A stretch of 64,000 bases of DNA, taken from contig NZ_JAQNDO010000001.1 in assembly GCF_028369105.1 (NCBI RefSeq), forward strand, positions 12,432,501 to 12,496,500. The letters are read 5' to 3'. The notes beneath the pieces were generated by a model. The model ran no database searches. It saw nothing but the letters and a program-made list of their open reading frames with translations, and was not told where the DNA came from. The DNA is from Polyangium mundeleinium (GTDB taxonomy: Bacteria; Myxococcota_A; Polyangia; Polyangiales; Polyangiaceae). The position numbers and the translations under genes are program-made. Shown here piece after piece: positions 26,601 through 33,611 of this stretch; the first letter of the stretch is position 1; each line of letters starts with the position of its first letter.

Positions 26601-27547
26601 GCACCGTGTCGCTCGCGCTCGCCATGGCCACGGTTCTGCTCCTGACGGAGGGGCGGATCGATATCGTCGAGCCCATTCAACGAAGGCTCGACGCGCTCGT
26701 CGGGCCCGCGGCCGATCGCGACCCGATGGCCCGGGCCTTCTGGCACCTCTCCTATCCGCGCTGGGAGGCGTGGATCAAGGAGAACCCGTGGGAGAGTTTG
26801 TCACGGTCGCGCGCGGCGCTCCAGGCCTTCAACGAGGCTGGTTCGCGACGCGGCGGGGTGCTCGCGCGGGTGTTCGTCGGGATGAACGAGGGGATGCTCG
26901 GGGCGAATGGGCGCGCGGCCGAGACGCTGCGGCCGGAGGCGCGGCACGACGAGGATTTTGCGATCGTGGCCTCGCTCCGGGCGCTCTTCCGGGTGCTCGC
27001 GCTCTCGGACGGAGGACGGCTCGACGAGGCGCGCGACGAGGCAATGCGGCTCTTCGCGGCCGCAAAGATGAACGGCAACGAGGCGGACGAGGCGCGCGGG
27101 CGCTGGGCGCTCGGCGAAGTGGCGCGGCGCGCGGGCCATGCCGAGGAGGCGGCGCGGCACGCGCGGGCGGCCATGGAGCTCGGCGGGGTGCTTCCGCTCG
27201 ATCACGCCGCGGCGGGTGCGGTGCTCGCAAGCGCGCTGCTCGCGGAGGGGCGCGTGGACGAGGCACTCGCGGAGGCGCGCGCGTCTCATGCGCGATACGA
27301 GGCCGTGCGTGGATTCGGGTATCGCGGCGGCTTTTTGCGGGTCACGCTCGCCGAATGCCTCGACGCGGCGGGCGCGCGTGACGAGGCGCGGGCGGCGCTC
27401 CGGCTGGCGCGCGAGCGGCTCCTTCGGATCGCGGAGCGGATCCCGGACCCTGCGTATCGGCGGAGCTTCCTCGAAGACGTGCCCGAAAACGCGCGGACGC
27501 TGGAGCTCGCCCGGGCCTGGCTCGGCCCCGATGAATCGATCGGATAG
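23636..27547 (+). CDS. Ser/Thr protein kinase-ATPase-TPR giant protein (copy 1)
   Basis: A 1303-residue cytoplasmic protein. Residues 8-270 form a Hanks-type kinase: Gly loop GTGGMAEV, Lys40, HRDLKPENVF (HRD at 129-131), DFGIAKLG (151-153), GTPGFMAPEQ. Residues about 295-460 resemble a degenerate nucleotide-cyclase homology domain. Residues about 468-800 form an AAA/STAND-type ATPase with a Walker-A-like AAAGLGKSRL (the first Gly of GxxxxGKS is Ala) and Walker B VLLVLEDVQW (631-640). The remaining 500 residues are helical TPR-like repeats. The architecture is typical of large myxobacterial signalling kinases (PknK/MalT-like). No DNA-binding domain is seen at the C-terminus. It is paralogous to the gene at 28599 throughout its length. 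Confidence 0.92.
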   Translation: MREGTVFAERYEILHLAGTGGMAEVHRAMDRQTATPVALKLVSDASPVDDARFDREIEALGSLDHPGIVRYLGHGTLANGARYLVMEWLEGEELARTLSRGRLSVEDTIALARKVAEALASAHEKLIVHRDLKPENVFLVGGRPDQPKLLDFGIAKLGRHTRITGTDSIVGTPGFMAPEQVRGEAEVDARADVFALGCLLFECLAGVPAFPGDHLHAILAKVLFAEPPSLMELRPEIPYELEALVMRMLAKDPADRPRDGRAVVEELQALESGAATVRAVAPPSLRPPSLTTTERRPVAALLIGRSKHSLPPPALGRSFESRERRASELDRSLQAEAEARGVPCEILRDGSLALWTAGAGAKDLAARAARIAMELRTHGGGRPFALAVGWGSLAGPSPLGDAIDRAAHALAEHRGASDVECPIALDELTAGLLDARFEVQKDGAGFSLHGERAALLGTRTLLGNPTPCVGRDRELRTLAGLFEDCIEEPAAQAALVTAAAGLGKSRLAQEFVQTALRDAPLANAWISGGDARRAGSAFRLVSQALCMALGIAAGDGPNVRRDKLVARVSARFAEGEARRVARFLGEIVDAPFPDEDDLPLRAARADVQLMVDQIRAAFLDFLGAECDAAPVLLVLEDVQWGDLPSVRLVDAALRTLADKPFFVLATARPDVRERFPRLWEGRRLQEISLTELGKRASEKLVRGALGEGASQEVVDRIVQRAQGNAFYLEELIRAAAEGRDAELPETVVAMVQSRLASLDDEDRRLLRAASVFGDVFWAGGARALLGEGVSKNVVRERLVALEERELLSFRGESRLPGEEEVAFRHALVREGAYTMLTEEDRELGHRLAATWLESHGETDPLVLATHFERGQKPSRAVRHLLRAAEQAHRAGDDEDAVRRAERALALGPDPETEIGLLGIVSEARMWQNHLEEAATHGARLTRRAPPGSAPWVRGALAQFTYALRMKHVDESIGILDAIASIEPAPEVLGTVSLALAMATVLLLTEGRIDIVEPIQRRLDALVGPAADRDPMARAFWHLSYPRWEAWIKENPWESLSRSRAALQAFNEAGSRRGGVLARVFVGMNEGMLGANGRAAETLRPEARHDEDFAIVASLRALFRVLALSDGGRLDEARDEAMRLFAAAKMNGNEADEARGRWALGEVARRAGHAEEAARHARAAMELGGVLPLDHAAAGAVLASALLAEGRVDEALAEARASHARYEAVRGFGYRGGFLRVTLAECLDAAGARDEARAALRLARERLLRIAERIPDPAYRRSFLEDVPENARTLELARAWLGPDESIG

Positions 27548-27597
27548 GATTGGCAGGAAGTACCATTTTCAGCCCGTGACATCGATAGAACATTCCG

Positions 27598-28503
27598 TTA
27601 CCGGATCCAGAGCAGCGCCACGCCGCCGACGGCGACCAGCGCGCCGAGGATCGCGCGCAGGCTGACGTGCTCCTTGTGGAGCAGGATGACGGCCGGAATG
27701 ACGAGGACGGGGGTCGTCGCCATGATCGTGGCCGCGACGCCCGTCTCCGTGTGCTGAATGGAGAGGAGCGAGAGGGATACGCCGACAAACGGACCCGCGA
27801 TCGCGCCGAGCGACGCGAATCCGAGCGCCACGCGGTCCCGGACCGCCACGGCCGTGCGTCCCCACCAGCCGACGAACGTGAACAGGAGGGAAAACCCCAC
27901 AATGCCTGCAAGGATACGAATCTGCGTCGCGGCAAACGGATCGTAGGTCTTCATGCCGATCTTGCTCAGCACGAGCCCCACGGCCTGGCCCACGGCACCA
28001 CCAAACGCGAGCAGGATTCCTTTGCCCGATTCCCCCTTCGGCCCGGCACCCGCGGCATTCCCATCGCCCGCTCGTTCGAGCACGACGACCGCGATGCCGA
28101 CGAGCGTCACGCCCATTCCCACGATGCCGAGAACGGAGATCCGCTCGCCCAGGACGGTCCACCCGAGGACGGCGGCGATCGGCGGCGCGAGCGACATGAT
28201 CAGCATCGCGACGCGCGGGCCAATGAGCAGGAAGGCCCGAAAGAGGCACATGTCGCCCAAGACGAACCCCACGAGGCCGCTCACGAAGAGCCAGCCCCAC
28301 GCCTCGGCGGAGGCGTCGAGCGGCAATGGAAGGCCGCGACGAACGAAATTGTACACGCCGAGAAAAACGAACGCGAGGACGAGGCGGACGAGGTTGAGCG
28401 ACAAGGAGCCCATGCGGCGCCCGGCGGCCGAGAACGCGAGCGAGCTCGCGGTCCAGCAAAGGGCCGTGCCGAGGGCCGCGAGCTCTCCGAGCGGGATGGA
28501 CAT
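27598..28503 (-). CDS. EamA/DMT-family transporter
   Basis: A 301-residue protein from the ATG at 28503 (MSIPLGELAALGTALCWTAS). Ten hydrophobic segments in two EamA repeats are visible: first half LGTALCWTASSLAF through GERISVLGIVGMGVTLVGIA, second half GILLAFGGAVGQAVGLVLSK through ILGALVAVGGVALLWIR. Family members export amino acids, drugs or other small metabolites across the inner membrane; the substrate is not predictable. It lies between the two giant kinase genes on the opposite strand, its stop facing copy 1 and its start divergent from copy 2. The 95-bp divergent gap must hold both promoters. Confidence 0.9.
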   Translation of the reverse strand: MSIPLGELAALGTALCWTASSLAFSAAGRRMGSLSLNLVRLVLAFVFLGVYNFVRRGLPLPLDASAEAWGWLFVSGLVGFVLGDMCLFRAFLLIGPRVAMLIMSLAPPIAAVLGWTVLGERISVLGIVGMGVTLVGIAVVVLERAGDGNAAGAGPKGESGKGILLAFGGAVGQAVGLVLSKIGMKTYDPFAATQIRILAGIVGFSLLFTFVGWWGRTAVAVRDRVALGFASLGAIAGPFVGVSLSLLSIQHTETGVAATIMATTPVLVIPAVILLHKEHVSLRAILGALVAVGGVALLWIR

Positions 28504-28598
28504 GGGGAAAGAGCGCGCAAGATAACCGGCCGCGAAAGACCGGGAAAGAAGCAGCGTGGCCGAACTGCCTTCTTGGAGTCCACGCGTGACGTGCGACA

Positions 28599-31500
28599 AT
28601 GTTGGAGATGCGGGTAGGTGTGTCGGTTGGCGAGCGCTTCGAGCTCGTACGTCTCGCAGGCCAGGGCGGCATGGGCGCCGTCTTCGAGGCCCGCGATCGC
28701 GAGACCGGCGATAAGGTCGCGATCAAGATCATGAACGGCGCGAGCGTCGAGGAGCGCGCGCGGTTCGATCGCGAGGCGCGCGTGCTCGCAGCGCTCTCGC
28801 ACCCGGCCATCGTGCGTTACCTCGGCTACGGCGAGCTCGACTCCGGCGAGCCGTACCTCGTGATGGAGTGGCTCTCGGGCGAGGGCCTCGACGCGCGTAT
28901 CATGCGGGAACGGCTGAGCGTCGAGGAGACGATGGCGCTCGCCGAGCGCATCGCAGGCGCGCTCGCGATCGCGCACCGGCACGGGATCGTCCACCGCGAC
29001 ATCAAGCCGAGCAACATCTTCCTGCGCGACGGGGACGTGCGGCGCGCGATGCTGCTCGACTTCGGGATCGCGCGGCGCGCCTCGGACCCGCACGTCGTGA
29101 CGAGGACGGGCGTGTTCATGGGGACGCCCGGCTACGTGGCGCCCGAGCAAGCGCGCGGAGATCGCGCGGTGAATGCGCGCGCCGACGTGTTCGCCCTCGG
29201 CTGCGTGCTCTTCGAGAGCCTCGCAGGAAAGCCCGCGTTCACCGGGCAACACGTGGTGGCCGTGCTGGCGAAGGTGCTCTTCGAGGACGTGCCGAAGGTC
29301 TCGGCGCTCAGGCCTGGCGTGCCGCTCGCGCTCGACCTGCTCATCGCGCGGATGGTCGCGAAGCAGCCGGAAGAGAGGCTCGCGGACGGCGACGCGGTGA
29401 TGGGCGCGCTCGCGCGGGTGGCGAACGACGAGTACACGAGCGAGCCGCCGCATACGCTGCGATCCAAGGGCGCGCTCGGCAGCGGCGAGCAGCGCCTCGT
29501 GAGCGTGATCCTGCTGTCGGCGCCGAAGGAGGGCCTGCCCGTCGATCCGCTGGGAGGCACGATGGACTCGGCCGGCATCGCGCCGCTCGCGGCGCTGCGC
29601 GCGGTGGCGCGGTCGTACGGGGCGCGCGTGGAGGCGCTGGTGGACGGGTCGGCAGCGCTCGTGCTGTCGGGCGCGGGCATGGCGACGGACCAGGCGACCC
29701 AAGCCGCGCGGTGCGCACTCGCGCTGCAGGCGATGGTGCCGGAGGCGCCGATGGTGCTCGTGACGGGACGAGGGGTGATCTCGCACGCGCTGCCCGTCGG
29801 AGAGGGCATCGATCGCGCGGCAAAGCTCTTGCGCGAGGAGGAGCGGCGCACGACGACGAGCGACGGTTCGGAGAGCGGGGCGCGGCGGCCGGTGCGACTC
29901 GACGAGCTGACGGCGGAGCTGCTCGAAGGGCGCTTCGTGATCGACGGGAGCGAGGAGGTGCGGTCGCTCCTCGGGGAGGCGCAAGCGCAAGAGGGATCGC
30001 GGCTCTTGCTCGGACGCGTGACGCCGTGTGTAGGCCGCGAGCGCGAGCTCTCGACGTTGCTCGCGCTCTACGAAGAGTGCGTGAGCGAGCCCGCGGCGCG
30101 CGCGGTGCTCGTGACGGGCGTGGCCGGCATCGGGAAATCGCGCATCAGGCACGAGCTCTTGCAGAAGCTCGCCGAGTCCGAGCCTCGCCCCGACATCTGG
30201 CTCGCGCAGGGGGATCCGACACGCACGGGCGCGCCCTTCGGCATGGCCGGCGAGCTCTTGCGGCGGGCTTCGTCGCTGCACGAGGAGGATCCGATCGAGG
30301 TGCGGCGGGAGAAGATCCGCGGCGCGGTGATGCGGCACCTCGGCGCGGACGCGGGGCGCGTCATGGAGCTGTACGGCGAGCTCGTGGGCGCGCCGTGGGC
30401 GGCCGAGGAGGCGAGCACGCTCCTGCGCGCGGCGCGAAAAGATCCCGTGCTGATGGGGGATCAGATCCGCCGCGGCTTCGAGGACTTCGTGAGCGCGGCG
30501 AGCGCGGCGCGGCCGGTGGTGCTGGTGCTCGAGGATCTGCACTGGGCCGACACGCCGACGGTGCAGCTCATCGACGCGGCGCTCCGTGTTTCGCGCGAGC
30601 GCTCGCTCTTCGTCCTCGCGCTCGCGCGGCCCGATGTGCACGACCGGTTCCCGGGGCTCTGGGCGGACCGCGGCATGCAGGAGATCCGGCTCGGCGAGCT
30701 GTCGCGGCGCGCGAGCGAGCGGCTCGCGCGGCACGTGCTCGGCGATGACGCGCCGCCGTCCTTGCTCACGCGTGTCGTGGCGCAGGCCGCGGGCAACCCG
30801 TTTTACCTCGAAGAGCTTTTGCGCGCGGTGGCCGAGGGCCAGGAGACCGCGCTGCCGAAGACGGTGCTCGCCATGCTGCAGGCGCGGCTCGAAGCGCTGC
30901 CAAGCGAGGCGCGCTGGCTGCTCCGCGCGGGCAGCATCTTCGGCGAGACGTTCTGGAGCGGCGGCGCGCGCGCGCTGCTCGGCGGCGAGAGCAGCGTCGT
31001 CGACGCGGGCCGCTGGATCGAGACGCTCGTCCACCGCGAACTCCTCATGCGTCGCCGCGAGAGCCGTTTCCCCGGCGAGGAGGAGCTCGCGTTCCGGCAC
31101 GACCTCCTGCGTGAAGTCGCGTATGCGGCGCTGACGGAGGTCGATCGAGCGCTCGGCCACAGGCTCGCGGCGGAGTGGCTCGAAACTGCGGGCGAGCGCG
31201 ACGCGATGGCCCTCGCCGAGCACTGCGAGCGCGGCGAGGATCGCGAAAAAGCCGCGGTGTGGTTCGTGCGCGCGGCGACGCAGGCCCTCAGCGCGAACGA
31301 CTTCGAGGCGGTTCTCGAGCGCAGCGAACGCGCCGAGGCGTGCGGCGCGGACGGCGGGCTGCTCGGCGAGGTACGGCAAGCGCAGGCCGAGGCGCACTTC
31401 TACCGCGGCGAGCTCGCGGAGGCGGCGCGGCGGGCGCGTGAGGCGATGCAGCATCTTTCGCCCGACAGCCCGCTCTGGTTCGGCGCGGCGAGCGCGGCGG

Positions 31501-32540
31501 CGTGGGCCGAGAGCTCGCGCGGCGAGCGCCGCCAGCTCCTCGGGATCGCGGAGTCGATGCTCGAGCGCGCGGATCGCGAGGCCTCGCCGTTCACGCGCAG
31601 GCTCGCGGCGATGGGCTGGATCGCGCGCATGCTCCTGCGCTCCGGGCAGCGGAACGCGGCCGAGACGCTCACCGAGCGGTTCACGCAGGCGCCCGAGGAA
31701 GCACGGCACGAGCCCATCGTGCGGGCTGAGTGGGCGGCCGTCTCGGCGACGCGCGCGGTCGTCGAGGGCGACCTCGAACCCTCGTACGAATTTTTCCTCG
31801 AAGCCGCGCAGTGCTTCGAGGAGGCGAAGGTCGATCGGTTCGGCATCTCGATGCGCATCTACGCGGCGCTCGTGCTCTGTGACCTCGGCGATCATGCCCG
31901 CGCCGAGGAGGAGCTCGCCACGCTCGTCGCGCGCGCCGAGGCGCAGTGCTTGCCGATGCTCGCGGCGAGCGCGCGGCATGGTCTCGCCGAGGCGCTCGCG
32001 GCGCGCGGGGCGCTCGCCGAGGCGCGCGCGCTGCTCGAAGACATCCTGGAGACGCTCACGAACGCCGGCCTCGTGCTCTCCGCGCACGACGTGCGGCAGT
32101 TCCTCGCGCTCGTGCTCGTGCGCCAGGGCGACAGCGAGGCCGCCGAGCGCGCAGCGATCGAGGCCGTGGCGCTCGTCGACGCGCCGCCGAACCGCCGCTG
32201 CTCGTACCTCGCGACGCTGGCGCGCGTGCTGCTCGCGTGTGGCCGCCCTGCGGAGGCGCTTTCGGCGGCGGAGGAGGGCAAGCAGCTCCTCGAACAGATC
32301 GGCGCACTCCTCTCGGACGAGCCGCTCGTGCGGCTCGTGTATGCCGAGGCGCTCCACGCGAACGGCGAGCACGAGCGCGCGAAGGAAGCGCTCTCCGCGG
32401 CGCGCGCGCATCTCCTCGGCCGTGCCGAGAAGATCGGCGATCCGTCGCGGCGGGAGCGGTTCTTGCGTGCCGTTCCGGACAACGCCCGCACGCTGGAGCT
32501 CGCGGCGGCATGGCTCACCGCGTCACCGGGCGCGGCTTGA
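28599..32540 (+). CDS. Ser/Thr protein kinase-ATPase-TPR giant protein (copy 2)
   Basis: A 1313-residue protein with the same order of domains as copy 1. Kinase: Gly loop GQGGMGAVFE, Lys43, HRDIKPSNIF (HRD 132-134), DFGIARRA (154-156), GTPGYVAPEQ. A cyclase-homology-like region spans about 297-470 (RLVSVILLSAPKEG). The ATPase starts at TPCVGRERELSTLL, with a complete Walker A TGVAGIGKS (506-514) and VVLVLEDLHW as Walker B, followed by a long TPR-like region ending NARTLELAAAWL, which closely matches the end of copy 1. The N-terminus could start at either ATG (28599 or 28608). It probably integrates kinase activity with nucleotide-dependent oligomerisation; targets unknown. Confidence 0.92.
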   Translation: MLEMRVGVSVGERFELVRLAGQGGMGAVFEARDRETGDKVAIKIMNGASVEERARFDREARVLAALSHPAIVRYLGYGELDSGEPYLVMEWLSGEGLDARIMRERLSVEETMALAERIAGALAIAHRHGIVHRDIKPSNIFLRDGDVRRAMLLDFGIARRASDPHVVTRTGVFMGTPGYVAPEQARGDRAVNARADVFALGCVLFESLAGKPAFTGQHVVAVLAKVLFEDVPKVSALRPGVPLALDLLIARMVAKQPEERLADGDAVMGALARVANDEYTSEPPHTLRSKGALGSGEQRLVSVILLSAPKEGLPVDPLGGTMDSAGIAPLAALRAVARSYGARVEALVDGSAALVLSGAGMATDQATQAARCALALQAMVPEAPMVLVTGRGVISHALPVGEGIDRAAKLLREEERRTTTSDGSESGARRPVRLDELTAELLEGRFVIDGSEEVRSLLGEAQAQEGSRLLLGRVTPCVGRERELSTLLALYEECVSEPAARAVLVTGVAGIGKSRIRHELLQKLAESEPRPDIWLAQGDPTRTGAPFGMAGELLRRASSLHEEDPIEVRREKIRGAVMRHLGADAGRVMELYGELVGAPWAAEEASTLLRAARKDPVLMGDQIRRGFEDFVSAASAARPVVLVLEDLHWADTPTVQLIDAALRVSRERSLFVLALARPDVHDRFPGLWADRGMQEIRLGELSRRASERLARHVLGDDAPPSLLTRVVAQAAGNPFYLEELLRAVAEGQETALPKTVLAMLQARLEALPSEARWLLRAGSIFGETFWSGGARALLGGESSVVDAGRWIETLVHRELLMRRRESRFPGEEELAFRHDLLREVAYAALTEVDRALGHRLAAEWLETAGERDAMALAEHCERGEDREKAAVWFVRAATQALSANDFEAVLERSERAEACGADGGLLGEVRQAQAEAHFYRGELAEAARRAREAMQHLSPDSPLWFGAASAAAWAESSRGERRQLLGIAESMLERADREASPFTRRLAAMGWIARMLLRSGQRNAAETLTERFTQAPEEARHEPIVRAEWAAVSATRAVVEGDLEPSYEFFLEAAQCFEEAKVDRFGISMRIYAALVLCDLGDHARAEEELATLVARAEAQCLPMLAASARHGLAEALAARGALAEARALLEDILETLTNAGLVLSAHDVRQFLALVLVRQGDSEAAERAAIEAVALVDAPPNRRCSYLATLARVLLACGRPAEALSAAEEGKQLLEQIGALLSDEPLVRLVYAEALHANGEHERAKEALSAARAHLLGRAEKIGDPSRRERFLRAVPDNARTLELAAAWLTASPGAA

Positions 32541-32544
32541 CGTC

Positions 32545-32561
32545 GCCCGCCCGGAGCGGGC
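32545..32561 (+). terminator. GC hairpin after kinase copy 2
   Basis: GCCCGC-ccgga-GCGGGC, a perfect 6-bp stem beginning five bases after the stop codon. No T run follows directly, so it is at best a weak or Rho-assisted terminator, or an mRNA 3'-end stabiliser before the twin-arginine gene. Confidence 0.4.
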
Positions 32562-32604
32562 ATTCTCCGGAAAGAACTTTCTTCTGCAACGTTCGGGGTG
32601 GGTC

Positions 32605-33597
32605 ATGGAACGACGTGATTTTCTGAAGGTTGGCGTGATCGGTGGGGCGGGGACCGCGGCGACAGGCAGCCTGAGTTGCGCAGGCACGACGGGCGCGGCG
32701 GCGTCGCCTGTGGCGCTGGTCAGCCCCGAGGAAATGGATCGGTTTCTCGCGCGCCTCGATAGGGGCCTCGATTCGCTGAAGACCGGCGACAGCCCCATCA
32801 CATCACTCTTCCCGAAGCTCGATACTACGGATTCGAAGGTTCAGAAGCAGGACCAACTCGTCCGCAAGACGCTCCGCTCGCTCCTCCTCGTGGGCTCGTT
32901 CAGCGATCTGCCCGAGGAGGGGCGCGCGCATCCCGGCATGCAGGCGCGCATGTGGAACGGGATGGGCGAGATGGACGAAGCGATGCTCGGCATGACGAGC
33001 GAGCTCGAAGCTTTGACGCCCACCGAACGCGCGGACATCGGCCTCCGGATGCGCAAGGATCCGGGGCTTGGGATGCGGATCGTCGAGGCGCTCGACGAGG
33101 ACGCGGCCAGGGCCGGGATCTCGATGGAGCGGCGGCTGCATTTGCGTTCGATTGCGGTCGAGGCGTGCGCCCGCATGAAGCAATCGACGCCGCTGCTCAT
33201 CGACGAATACGTGACGAAGGTGAACAAGGTGGCGGCTCGGCCGGTGACGGTCGCGGACTTCGAACGCCGCCTCGTCGCGCAAATGGGCGAAGAGGCATTT
33301 TTTCAGCTCCGAGAGCGCACCGAGGCCCACGCGCGGCGCTGGAACGTGGCCAGCACGGGCGCGACCGCGAATGACGGCGCGTCCCAGGGCCCTCCCGCTG
33401 CGAACCCGCATAGCCGCAGCAACACGGTGCTCGCGGTGGGCGGCATTCTCCTCGGCGTCGGCGTGCTCGCCATGGTGATCGGCGGCATCTTCGCGTCCGG
33501 CGGCGGCGTCTTCGCGGTGACCGTCGGCGCGATCCTCGGCATTGCGGGGCTCATCACGCTCATCGTCGGCGCGATCCTCCGGGCGACCGAGGACTGA
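32605..33597 (+). CDS. Twin-arginine-signal protein with C-terminal membrane helices
   Basis: A 330-residue protein starting MERRDFLKVGVIGGAG, which contains the Tat consensus (RRDFLK) followed by a hydrophobic segment and a Cys (GSLSCAG), so it may be exported folded and perhaps lipidated. The middle 200 residues are mostly helical and charged (LTPTERADIGLRMRKD, EACARMKQSTPLLIDEYV) with no motif I recognise. The end has two hydrophobic segments (NTVLAVGGILLGVGVLAMVI and FAVTVGAILGIAGLITLIVG). A Tat leader combined with C-terminal membrane helices is uncommon. It sits 14 bp before the ketosynthase gene and could be the first gene of that operon. Confidence 0.75.
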   Translation: MERRDFLKVGVIGGAGTAATGSLSCAGTTGAAASPVALVSPEEMDRFLARLDRGLDSLKTGDSPITSLFPKLDTTDSKVQKQDQLVRKTLRSLLLVGSFSDLPEEGRAHPGMQARMWNGMGEMDEAMLGMTSELEALTPTERADIGLRMRKDPGLGMRIVEALDEDAARAGISMERRLHLRSIAVEACARMKQSTPLLIDEYVTKVNKVAARPVTVADFERRLVAQMGEEAFFQLRERTEAHARRWNVASTGATANDGASQGPPAANPHSRSNTVLAVGGILLGVGVLAMVIGGIFASGGGVFAVTVGAILGIAGLITLIVGAILRATED

Positions 33598-33611
33598 TCT
33601 CGCCCCGCTGC

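Noticed and set aside
28281-32411. 1376-codon open frame on the minus strand
   Set aside because: It is antisense to the kinase copy 2 gene. Its translation is Arg/Glu/His/Leu-rich without domains, the mirror effect of strongly G/C-biased third positions.
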